Shown here: positions 7,673-13,882 of the stretch, piece after piece
Numbering within the stretch: position 1 is the stretch's first letter
Layout: each line of letters opens with the position of its first letter
Source: Streptomyces roseolus
GTDB taxonomy: Bacteria; Actinomycetota; Actinomycetes; Streptomycetales; Streptomycetaceae
Assembly: GCF_014649855.1 (NCBI RefSeq)
Contig: NZ_BMTV01000034.1
Span: 42,304-75,368 of the forward strand
Direction: 5' to 3'
Length of the DNA stretch: 33,065 nucleotides
Position numbers and translations under genes: made by a program
Notes under the pieces: model-generated
Told to the model about the DNA's origin: nothing
What the model saw: only the letters and a program-made list of their open reading frames with translations
Databases searched by the model: none

Positions 7673-7804
7673 TCAGCGGCGGGCGAAGGGGTTGAGGCCG
7701 AAGCCGCAGCGGGGGGTGGGGCAGACGCGCGGGTTGGGCTTGGGGGCGGGCTTGAAGCACTTCGGGCAGTGGGTGAAGTCGAAGAACCGGCGACGGGTGA
7801 ACAT
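7673..7804 (-). CDS. Zinc-ribbon-like small protein, 43 aa
   Basis: An ATG at 7804 with GGAG seven bases upstream opens a 43-codon frame. The protein has CPKC near residue 13 and CPTPRCG near residue 28, a four-cysteine zinc-ribbon pattern, and several Arg and Phe residues at the start (FTRRRFFDF). Very short proteins of this kind precede tra in Streptomyces mobile elements. Its stop is 25 bases before the next start. Confidence 0.65.
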   Translation of the reverse strand: MFTRRRFFDFTHCPKCFKPAPKPNPRVCPTPRCGFGLNPFARR

Positions 7805-7853
7805 CCAGGACTCCTTGGTGTGCGGTGGGCGCGGGGCTGTCCCGGCTCCCCTT

Positions 7854-7883
7854 CCACCCCCAACCGCGAGGGGCTGGGGGTGG
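7854..7883 (-). terminator. Hairpin after the SpdB-like gene
   Basis: Stem CCACCCCCA (7854-7862) pairs with TGGGGGTGG (7875-7883) just after the SpdB-like stop on the minus strand. Confidence 0.55.
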
Positions 7884-7894
7884 GCGGGCAGTCG

Positions 7895-8281
7895 TCAGCG
7901 GCGGCGCAGGTTCTTGCGGGCCTTGCCGAGGTTCGTGGCGGCGTTCGCCCCCTCGGTGCCGCCGATCGAGCGGACGACGGTGACGACACCCCAGGCCAGG
8001 ACGGCGGCCAGGAACGCGAGCAGCGCCAGGTTCGCGGCGATCGCGGTCAGGGCGCCGACGAGCAGGGGGCCGAAGTAGACCCCGGCGGCTACCGTGCCGG
8101 CGCCGATCCCGGAGCCGAGCGCGATCCGCTGCACGGTCCGGTCCGGCGGGGCCTGGTGGATGTGCTGGTGGATGACCTGCGGCACCTGCGCAGGCTGGAC
8201 GGGGGCGGGGAGCTGGTCGGTGTAGGCGTAGGTGCCGTCCGGGAGGCGGACGACGGGGGCGGGCTCGGGAAGGTTCGACAT
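7895..8281 (-). CDS. SpdB-like / DUF6251-type membrane protein, 128 aa
   Basis: The N-terminus has VVRLPDGTYAYTDQLP and a His/Gln-rich linker (VIHQHIHQAPPD). Two membrane helices follow at about 53-78 and 79-104, then a basic tail (GKARKNLRRR). This is the pattern of the spread-type proteins encoded next to tra in Streptomyces elements, which help the DNA move across septa of the recipient mycelium. The ATG at 8281 has GGGAGAA six bases upstream. The longer upstream frame is a shadow of the DUF3307 gene. Confidence 0.75.
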   Translation of the reverse strand: MSNLPEPAPVVRLPDGTYAYTDQLPAPVQPAQVPQVIHQHIHQAPPDRTVQRIALGSGIGAGTVAAGVYFGPLLVGALTAIAANLALLAFLAAVLAWGVVTVVRSIGGTEGANAATNLGKARKNLRRR

Positions 8282-8294
8282 GGGTTCTCCCGGG

Positions 8295-8687
8295 TCAGAT
8301 GGCCAGCGCGAGGGCGGCGAGCGCGAGGGCGAGGATGTGGGCGGTCTGGTCGACGTGCGCGGCACCGCCATGGGCGGCCCACGACGTCTGCCGCATCCGG
8401 GACATCCACCAGCGCACCGGCCAACGGCGGTCAATGAACGCATGCGTCGACCCGATCCACAGCAGAGCCGCCGCGGCGGCCGGGACGGAGACGGTGACGT
8501 CGAGGGCGGCGGCGCCGGCGGTGAGGGCGAGGCCGCACGCGGTCACGTGGGTGGCGGCGTGGGTCAGGTTCGCCCGCCACCCCTGGGCGCCGCCCTCGGC
8601 TTTGTGGGCGGCCTGGTGGTCGGTCTGGAACGGGTAGTCGGCCAGCAGGTGACCGAGGTAGAGCAGCACGAACACGGTCGCGAACAC
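8295..8687 (-). CDS. DUF3307-type membrane protein, 130 aa
   Basis: The protein starts at GTG 8687 with GAGGAG seven bases upstream. Its N-terminus, LLYLGHLLADYPFQTD, is the signature of DUF3307 membrane proteins (conserved GH..AD..F Q). Three or four hydrophobic helices follow, the last at residues 115-130. The biochemical role of DUF3307 is unknown. It lies between the 289-aa membrane protein and the SpdB-like gene, so it probably takes part in element transfer or maintenance. The upstream extension of the frame to 8894 is Pro/Arg-rich shadow. Confidence 0.75.
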   Translation of the reverse strand: MFATVFVLLYLGHLLADYPFQTDHQAAHKAEGGAQGWRANLTHAATHVTACGLALTAGAAALDVTVSVPAAAAALLWIGSTHAFIDRRWPVRWWMSRMRQTSWAAHGGAAHVDQTAHILALALAALALAI

Positions 8688-8733
8688 GGGAAGCTCCTCG
8701 GTGCCGCTCACGCGGCGGCGCGGGTCGGAGTGG

Positions 8734-9603
8734 TCAGGAGGCGGTGGCGGTGACGCGGCGCCATGCGGCACGAAGCCGGGTCTCGCTCGCGCTGTGGCCG
8801 GCCGCGCGGAAGCGAAGCGAGAGTTCGCGGTAGGACAGCGGCGGCGTCTCGCTGGTACGGAGTTCGGTGACGATCCGGTCCAGGTCCTCGTCACTCAGCG
8901 AGGGGGCCGCGTCGAGCGCGGGAACCGGCTCGAAGGGGCCCCAGACGGGCAGTTCCCAGCGAGGCTGTGACGTGGGTGTGACGCGGTCGGTCACGCAGGT
9001 CAGAGCCCGTGCGGTGCCCTCGCCCTGCCGGGCCGTCTCCAGCGTTGCCCAGGCCCCGGAGAGCCGTTCGGCGGTCTTGGCCTGGACGCGTGCGACGCGT
9101 GCCCCGGCCTCGGTCACGGCCGTCAGCCGGGTCTCCTCCGTACCCGCCTGCGCCCGCAGCCGCGCGCGGGCCACGGCCGCCTCGTCCCGGGCTTCCTGCT
9201 GGATGCCGCGGATCGCATCGAGCGCGACGGGGGTGAGGGCGGTGCGCTCCCACAGGCCGTGGACGAGCCACAGGCCCTTGGCCGCGAGCGGCAGCCAGGA
9301 CACCGCCAGCCACGGGCCGGGCGAGGTTTCGCCGAGCGCGTGGGCGACCAGGACGGCGGTGGCGGCCAGGCCGAAACCCCAGCCGACCGTGGTGACGGGG
9401 GTGGAGTGGTCGCCCTGGGCGGCCAGGCGCCGCTCGTAGGCGAGGGTGGCCAGCCAGCCACCGTCCAGCCCGAGACCGACCACCAGGGCGATCGGCCACG
9501 GCATCGAACCGCCGAGCCACAACACGACCACGGCCAGCGTCAGGACCATCGACACCATCGTCATCCCGACGGCCGGCGCGGCGGTCACCATCGACTTCCT
9601 CAT
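8734..9603 (-). CDS. Multi-pass membrane protein with coiled-coil and C-terminal HTH-like region, 289 aa
   Basis: About four hydrophobic helices occupy residues 14-32, 37-56, 72-90 and 98-117. A long Ala/Arg/Glu coiled-coil-like segment follows at 128-195. The C-terminal part (255-285, SYRELSLRFRAAGHSASETRLRAAWRRV) looks like a helix-turn-helix. This would tether DNA to the membrane, a layout that fits spread proteins of conjugative elements; role inferred. The ATG at 9603 overlaps the stop of the HEAGH gene by four bases (ATGA), indicating coupling. Confidence 0.75.
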   Translation of the reverse strand: MRKSMVTAAPAVGMTMVSMVLTLAVVVLWLGGSMPWPIALVVGLGLDGGWLATLAYERRLAAQGDHSTPVTTVGWGFGLAATAVLVAHALGETSPGPWLAVSWLPLAAKGLWLVHGLWERTALTPVALDAIRGIQQEARDEAAVARARLRAQAGTEETRLTAVTEAGARVARVQAKTAERLSGAWATLETARQGEGTARALTCVTDRVTPTSQPRWELPVWGPFEPVPALDAAPSLSDEDLDRIVTELRTSETPPLSYRELSLRFRAAGHSASETRLRAAWRRVTATAS

Positions 9604-10199
9604 GCCGCACCCCCTACCGGCGTAGGGGTGTTGGTCAGGCCGGTCATGGCGGCGATCTGCTCGCCGGTGAGCTTGGTGTTCTCGTTCATGGCATGGGCCA
9701 CCGTGCGGATCTCCCGCCACAGGTGACCGACCCGGCAGCGGGCCATGCCCCGCACCTGCGCCCAGGACTTCCCGCCCGCCGGAACGTGGTCGCGGCCGAT
9801 CCGGATGCCCTGCTCGGCGAGGAGGTCGATGGCCTGCTCGCGGTCGTGCTCGGCGGCGCACAGGGCGCCGCGTTCCGGCGTCCACAGGCCGCGGATCATC
9901 AGGTACTGCACCTCGCAGAGCACGCCGGCCGCGCACATCGCGGCGTAGTGCCAGGCGTTCACGCTGTCCAGCGTCAGGGCGGTGTTGCCGGTCAGGCCCC
10001 AGCCGTCGTTCTCGATCGTCCAGGCGATGACCTCGCTGGTCATCACGTGGAAGCCGTAGGACATGGCCAGGACGGCGTGGCCGGCCTCGTGGAAGGCCAT
10101 GCCGAGCCGGGCCTGCTCGTAGGTGAGTGTCGACTCCTTGCACGGCTTGGGGTTGCCCCGGTGGTCCGTAAGGAGTTCGGGGGCGGGGGCGGTGGCCAT
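9600..10199 (-). CDS. HEAGH zinc metallopeptidase-like protein (M41-like), 199 aa
   Basis: The motif FHEAGHAVLAM (H37, E38, H41) is the zinc-binding helix of gluzincin-type peptidases. Downstream, AAGVLCE (E96) and AEHDREQAIDLL (D119) resemble the helix and third-ligand region of FtsH-type M41 peptidases, but no AAA domain is present. The fold is therefore a stand-alone M41-like domain by inference. ATG 10199 overlaps the upstream stop (TGATG); GTG 10202 is an alternative start. It is the second gene of the transfer operon. Its substrate is unknown; it may process a membrane protein of the transfer apparatus or of the host. Confidence 0.75.
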   Translation of the reverse strand: MATAPAPELLTDHRGNPKPCKESTLTYEQARLGMAFHEAGHAVLAMSYGFHVMTSEVIAWTIENDGWGLTGNTALTLDSVNAWHYAAMCAAGVLCEVQYLMIRGLWTPERGALCAAEHDREQAIDLLAEQGIRIGRDHVPAGGKSWAQVRGMARCRVGHLWREIRTVAHAMNENTKLTGEQIAAMTGLTNTPTPVGGAA

Positions 10200-10465
10200 C
10201 ACGCGGCACCGCCCGCCTGCGCCACGCCGGCGCGGTTCGTCAGGGCTCGGCGCTCGGCCAGGACCCGGTTGCGAGCCCGGCGGATCCGCCGCTCGTCCAG
10301 CACCAGGACCGGGCGGTCCAGGGTCATGATCTGCGCGTCGAGCAGGTCGACCTCCGCCAGGATCAGTGGGAGTTCCTGCTCGATCGCGTCCAGCTCCGCG
10401 TCCGACGGCTCACCGTCGAACGCCACGGCCGTAACGGCCGCCTGAAGTGCAGCGATGGACTTCAT
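10199..10465 (-). CDS. DUF6284-type protein, 88 aa, first gene of the transfer operon
   Basis: The sequence begins MKSIAALQAAVTAVAFDGEP and continues with two helical, acidic and then Arg-rich segments (DELDAIEQELP type, RRIRRARNRVLAERRALTNR). This matches the DUF6284 family of small Streptomyces mobile-element proteins. ATG 10465 is preferred over an upstream ATG because family members begin with MKSI; the predicted ribosome binding site is GAGAGGAAC upstream. Its stop overlaps the next start. Function unknown. Confidence 0.75.
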   Translation of the reverse strand: MKSIAALQAAVTAVAFDGEPSDAELDAIEQELPLILAEVDLLDAQIMTLDRPVLVLDERRIRRARNRVLAERRALTNRAGVAQAGGAA

Positions 10466-10500
10466 TGGGTGTGTTCCTCTCACACAGGAACGGCCCTAAC

Positions 10501-10530
10501 GAGGCCCCGGAGTAGCCGCTCCGGGGCCTC
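10501..10530 (-). terminator. Leader hairpin before the first transfer gene
   Basis: Stem 10501-10512 (GAGGCCCCGGAG) pairs perfectly with 10519-10530, loop TAGCCG. It lies 35 bases upstream of the DUF6284 start, inside the transcript leader, so it may act as an attenuator. Confidence 0.7.
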
Positions 10531-10720
10531 TCGCCGTTTGGAACCATCCGGCTCCCCTCAACCCCGCCCGTACGGCACCCCGCGAGGGGCCCGGACGGGC
10601 GGAGGAGGCAACCGGCCGCAGCCGCCGAGGAGGCGGGTGCGGAGGGGTTGAGCTGCGCTGATCCGTACGCGAGGACAGAACCCACGTACGCCGCCCGCTT
10701 GTCGCTGGAGGGGGGCGGAT

Positions 10721-10751
10721 ACCTCAGCACGCTGTTCAGTTCTCAAGGACC
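10721..10751 (-). promoter_or_regulatory. rRNA-operon-like boxA (antitermination) element in the transfer-operon leader
   Basis: Read on the minus strand, 10751 to 10730 is GGTCCTTGAGAACTGAAC followed by AGCG and TGC. Actinobacterial rRNA leaders carry CTTTGAGAACTCAA followed by a TAGTGTG- or CAGCGTG-type sequence as their boxA region, where NusB/NusE bind. The match and its place in the leader, ahead of several hairpins, suggest an antitermination site. Comparison is from memory of rRNA leaders. Confidence 0.55.
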
Positions 10752-10836
10752 CGGCGCTTCCATCGAGACCCTTCCGGGGACCCTCCGGGCGACATAGACG
10801 CAGGTCAAACACAAGATGGCGCCCACCCAAAGCATT

Positions 10837-10935
10837 GCCTAGGGGGGGTTGCCGTCTTGCTTGATAGGTACGGTAGGCAAACTCGGGACTGCGCGCAACC
10901 CCCTCTCGCGATAGAGTCTGATAGCCCCCCTAGGC
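10837..10935. promoter_or_regulatory. Inverted repeat flanking the divergent promoters (candidate operator)
   Basis: GCCTAGGGGGG at 10837-10847 is the exact reverse complement of CCCCCCTAGGC at 10925-10935. The right copy sits 12 bases before the GTG of the HTH gene and the left copy lies upstream of the transfer-operon leader. The paired position fits an operator that the HTH regulator could bind to control both directions. Confidence 0.5.
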
Positions 10936-10946
10936 GAAGGAGAATC

Positions 10947-11792
10947 GTGCAGCACGAGATGGAGAAGGTCGCCGAGGTAGCGGACCCCGTCGATCGCGCC
11001 AAAGCCGCAATCGACCTGATGGCCCGGTACCAGAGCCACGTCAACGAGCTGTCCCGCATCCGCCGAGAGGCCATCGAGGAAGCTCAGGCCACGGGCATGA
11101 CGCAGGCGGAGATCGCCAAGCGCCTCGGCGTCAGCCGCGGTCGGGTGGGGCAGCTCGCGTCAGCCGGCCCGCCGCCTGAGCGTGCCTTCTTCGGCACGGA
11201 CCTGGTGACGGTCTCGCTCGGCGGCAAGTACGAGGCGGGGAAGGCTCCTGACGAGTTCCCCAGCGAAGTGATCACCCGGGAAGACCTCGGCAACTTCGAG
11301 CACCTGCGGAAGTTGCTGGGCGGCATGAAGCTGGATGCCCAGTACGAGGTGATTCCGCCGTCGGGGATGGTGAACCTCAACCGAGAGAACCACGTCGTTA
11401 TCTGCGGCCCCCGGCTCTCACCTCTCATCGCGCAGGTCCTCGAAGGCGACGACAACCTTGCCTTCGCCAAGGACAGCGCATGGCACCTGCTCGACAAGAC
11501 CGCTGGCAAGGAGTACCGGTCCCCCCAGGATGAGGACGGATCGGCCGGCGATGTCGGATACCTGGGGCGCCTGCCCCGCCTGGACGGCAAGGGGACGTTT
11601 CTCTACGTCGCCGGCATCCACTCCATCGGAGCGAACGGCGTCATTCACTTCCTGGAGAACAACTTGGCCGAGCTGTACCGAGAGGTACGTACGCGCCGGT
11701 TCTCCACGCTGATCTCTTGCCGCTACGACCCGAAGACCCTCGAAGTTCTGGAGAGTCGTCGCGTCACCCCGCTGTACCGACACGAAGGCTGA
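10947..11792 (+). CDS. HTH regulator with C-terminal nucleotide-sensor-like domain, 281 aa
   Basis: GTG 10947 has GAAGGAG four bases upstream. Residues 49-72 (GMTQAEIAKRLGVSRGRVGQL) form a clear sigma-region-4 or Xre-like helix-turn-helix, preceded by a helical segment. The C-terminal part (147-280) contains NHVVICGPRLSPL, then GDVGYLGRLPRLDGKGTFLYVAGIHSIGANG. That order (a GP-containing loop, a D-x-G-x-x-x-R-x-P strand, then a hydrophobic AGI-x-x-x-G-x-x-G loop) resembles a ligand- or nucleotide-sensing domain seen fused to HTH domains, but no family name can be given with confidence. It precedes a PP2C phosphatase gene by two bases and faces the transfer operon, so it is the likely regulator of transfer. 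Confidence 0.75.
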   Translation: MQHEMEKVAEVADPVDRAKAAIDLMARYQSHVNELSRIRREAIEEAQATGMTQAEIAKRLGVSRGRVGQLASAGPPPERAFFGTDLVTVSLGGKYEAGKAPDEFPSEVITREDLGNFEHLRKLLGGMKLDAQYEVIPPSGMVNLNRENHVVICGPRLSPLIAQVLEGDDNLAFAKDSAWHLLDKTAGKEYRSPQDEDGSAGDVGYLGRLPRLDGKGTFLYVAGIHSIGANGVIHFLENNLAELYREVRTRRFSTLISCRYDPKTLEVLESRRVTPLYRHEG

Positions 11793-11794
11793 TC

Positions 11795-12598
11795 ATGCGC
11801 GTCGCCATCGACACAGACCCCGGCGGATCGGCCCCCAACGAGGACTGGGTAGCCGCCACCCCCTCCCTCGCAATCGTGCTGGACGGGGTGAGCACCGCAG
11901 GTCTCGACACGGGATGCCGCCATGGCGTCCCGTGGTACGTCTCTCAACTCGGCAGTCGCCTTGTCGCTGCGCTGGCGAATCCGAACGAATCGCTGACGGC
12001 CGGCCTGGCCGCCGCCCTGGAACGAGTGGCGGCCCTGCATCCCGAGTGCGACTTGGCCAACCCTGGGACCCCGTCCGCAACAGTCGCCATCCTGCGCCAG
12101 CGGGAAGGGGCCTTCGATCACCTCGTACTGGCGGACTCCCCCATCATCTTGGAGGGCCCACAGGACTTCACCGTGATCACAGACCTGCGCGTCGACGACG
12201 TGCTTCCGGAGCTTCGCGCCGAGGTCGAACAGCACGAAACCCACACGGAGGAACATGAGGAGGCCCTGCGGCGATTCGTGACCGCGCAGCGCCAGACGCG
12301 GAACACACCAAGCGGCTACTGGGTGGCAGCCGGAAGCCCGACGGCGGCGGAGCACGCGATCGTCGGCAGTACCCCCGCCGAGGGCATCCGCACAGCAGCG
12401 GTGTTGTCCGACGGCGCTTCCCGTCTCGTCACGGAGTACGGCATGGCGACCTGGTCCGAGGTCTTCGCAACGCTACGGACCGGTGGGCCTCGTGCGCTGA
12501 TCAACCGCGTCCGGGAAATCGAAGCCACGGACCCCACGGGCCGCCGATGGCCGCGTTACAAGTCGGGAGATGATGCCTCCGTCGCCTTCTGTCAGTGA
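11795..12598 (+). CDS. PP2C-type serine/threonine phosphatase domain protein, 267 aa
   Basis: All main PP2C motifs are visible in order: PNED (D18), VLDGVS (D30-G31), VLADSPIIL (D114, in place of GDSR), VLSDGASR (D206) and SGDDASVAF (D259-D260). These acidic residues hold the two metal ions in PP2C enzymes, so activity is plausible. The protein is shorter than most PP2Cs and has an acidic helical insert at about 140-165. It begins two bases after the HTH regulator stop, so the two form an operon and probably act together. A terminator follows 28 bases after the stop. Its substrate is unknown. Confidence 0.8.
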   Translation: MRVAIDTDPGGSAPNEDWVAATPSLAIVLDGVSTAGLDTGCRHGVPWYVSQLGSRLVAALANPNESLTAGLAAALERVAALHPECDLANPGTPSATVAILRQREGAFDHLVLADSPIILEGPQDFTVITDLRVDDVLPELRAEVEQHETHTEEHEEALRRFVTAQRQTRNTPSGYWVAAGSPTAAEHAIVGSTPAEGIRTAAVLSDGASRLVTEYGMATWSEVFATLRTGGPRALINRVREIEATDPTGRRWPRYKSGDDASVAFCQ

Positions 12599-13188
12599 CA
12601 GAAACAGAGTTCGGTGGCATCCCAGGGCTCAGGTCATTGACCTGAGCCTTCTTCGTTGCCCGAAATCCGCTCGGAGGTAGAACGCCTCAACGAGAATCGG
12701 CCAATCCGGCCGTACATTGCCCCCCGGAAGTACGGAGCACGTTGGTCGGCGTGTGGTCGTAGTTGGTCACCCCTTCCGATGGCCAGCGGCGTGACCTGCA
12801 TAAATACCGGTCTCGGCGCCTTCTGACTGCACTGCTCGATGGTTCGATGCCTCGGGTTCTACTCTCGCCGCATCAGGTTGGATCCGCCGTCGTTCGCAGG
12901 AGGGAGCCTTGCCGTTCCTGGACCAACTCAGCCGAGGCCAGCATGGCATGGGTTGAGATTCGGCCAACTTTGGACTAGTGGATCTAGCAGGAATTAGCAG
13001 GAATTAGCAGGAGTTAGCGGTGATTTGCCGCTTCGTAACATCACACGGCGTTTCACCTGCGGCGATGCGCTGGTGAGTAGTTGTTGCGAGGGGCCCTCGT
13101 CAACCTGCTTCGCCGCCCATACGCTCTCGGTTCTCCAGCGCTTCCGGAGGTCTCCCACCTCACCCCCCTGTTCGAAGGGAACTTCACC
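12599..13188. other. Gene-free stretch with terminator and short repeats
   Basis: Apart from the terminator at 12626-12648, no coding frame looks like protein. Three near-exact tandem copies of TAGCAGGAAT occupy 12985-13014. The base composition is more AT-rich than the operon, which suggests decayed or foreign DNA. Confidence 0.6.
12626..12648 (+). terminator. Terminator of the HTH/PP2C operon
   Basis: Stem GGCTCAGGTC (12626-12635), loop ATT, stem GACCTGAGCC (12639-12648), followed by TTCTTCGTT, a T-rich run typical of an intrinsic terminator. Confidence 0.85.
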
Positions 13189-13407
13189 ATGCCTTCTTGG
13201 CCGCGCATCACCTGCCCCGTGTGCCGGCGTTCGGTCGCCGTCAACCCTGATACTCGTCGGGTCGCTGATCACAAACACCCCCGGCCCAGGGAGCGCGCTC
13301 TCGACCTGATCTTGTGCCACGGGTCGGAGAGAGAGGTGGAGCTGGGGGGAGTAATGTTCCTACCCTTCACGGTGAATGAGCCGGTCGGCGAGGATACGCT
13401 CTTCTAA
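13189..13407 (+). CDS. Small CPVC/HxH zinc-finger-like protein, 72 aa
   Basis: The ATG at 13189 follows GAAGGGA at ten bases. The N-terminus has CPVC (C9, C12) and then H28-x-H30 (DHKH), a C2H2-like zinc site followed by a charged stretch (PRPRERALD). Proteins with CPVC..RPVAVNP and a His pair are frequent, uncharacterised accessory genes on Streptomyces elements. Start choice is supported by the SD-like sequence; the longer upstream frame is not protein-like. Confidence 0.6.
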   Translation: MPSWPRITCPVCRRSVAVNPDTRRVADHKHPRPRERALDLILCHGSEREVELGGVMFLPFTVNEPVGEDTLF

Positions 13408-13575
13408 CCCGCCTAGCTGCATTGACGGGCGAGCGGGAGCCCTGCGCCACCGCCAGGCGTTGTCCTGGTCTTTGTCCAGTACGCCGAGGTTCGCCGCCGT
13501 TCACAGCCATACTCGATCACCGAGTAGCCTGTGCGGCGAACTGCTGCGAACGCGCCTGAATGGACATACGGACAG

Positions 13576-13632
13576 TTGGAAAGCGTGTTGGGGGCAACCC
13601 TCTCACGAGTTCGAATCTCGTATCCTCCGCCA
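13576..13632 (+). mobile_element. tRNA-Ser(GGA) 3' half: second, unrelated att-type core
   Basis: From TTGGAAAGCGTG to TCCTCCGCCA this reads as tRNA-Ser from the anticodon loop (GGA), through a long variable arm, T arm (ACGAG TTCGAAT CTCGT) and acceptor strand to CCA. The preceding bases (GACAG) do not supply the anticodon or acceptor 5' half, so the tRNA is incomplete. A 3' half starting at the anticodon loop is the usual footprint of integration into a tRNA gene, here tRNA-Ser, different from the outer core. Confidence 0.85.
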
Positions 13633-13648
13633 GCGCACAGCAGGGCGT

Positions 13649-13685
13649 ACGAAGCTCCCGACCGCACAGCGGCCGGGACCTTCGT
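13649..13685 (+). terminator. tRNA-type terminator after the tRNA-Ser core
   Basis: ACGAAG at 13649-13654 pairs with CTTCGT at 13680-13685 around an inner CCCG/CGGG stem. It sits 16 bases after CCA, as a terminator does behind a real tRNA gene. Confidence 0.65.
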
Positions 13686-13882
13686 CATTCCTCCCTCGGG
13701 CAGGGCCGTTGGCTCAGCCGCCGACGAGGTCGCCCGTGCCGTCCACGCCGCCAGCGGCCGGCGCGCGCCTCGCCAGGACGACCTGAAAATCGGGGGGTGC
13801 GGGACAGCACCCTCCGCCTTCGCCTCCCCCGTGACCAGACCAGGGTCCGAGCAATCGGGAAGCCCGTTCTCCCGGAGGCCGA

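Larger units (their letters stand above)
10466..10946. other. Divergent promoter and leader region, no gene seen
   Basis: This 481-bp region separates the minus-strand transfer operon from the plus-strand HTH/PP2C pair. It contains a strong hairpin, a 9-bp paired block (10557-10565 with 10644-10652) that would fold a long leader, an rRNA-type boxA sequence and an 11-bp inverted repeat. Open frames across it are shadows. Confidence 0.7.
13408..13882. other. Gene-free stretch holding the tRNA-Ser core
   Basis: No gene was recognised. The region contains a tRNA-Ser 3' half and a hairpin, annotated separately. Minus-strand frames across it contain the EIRTRERVAPN peptide that is the antisense reading of a tRNA-Ser gene. 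Confidence 0.65.

Noticed and set aside
6195..7760. 521-codon minus-strand frame overlapping tra
   Set aside because: Arg/Pro-rich off-frame shadow of the translocase; the tra frame has Walker motifs.
12763..12978. 71-codon plus-strand and 66-codon minus-strand frames after the PP2C terminator
   Set aside because: No ribosome binding site, no domain, mixed composition; treated as gene-free.
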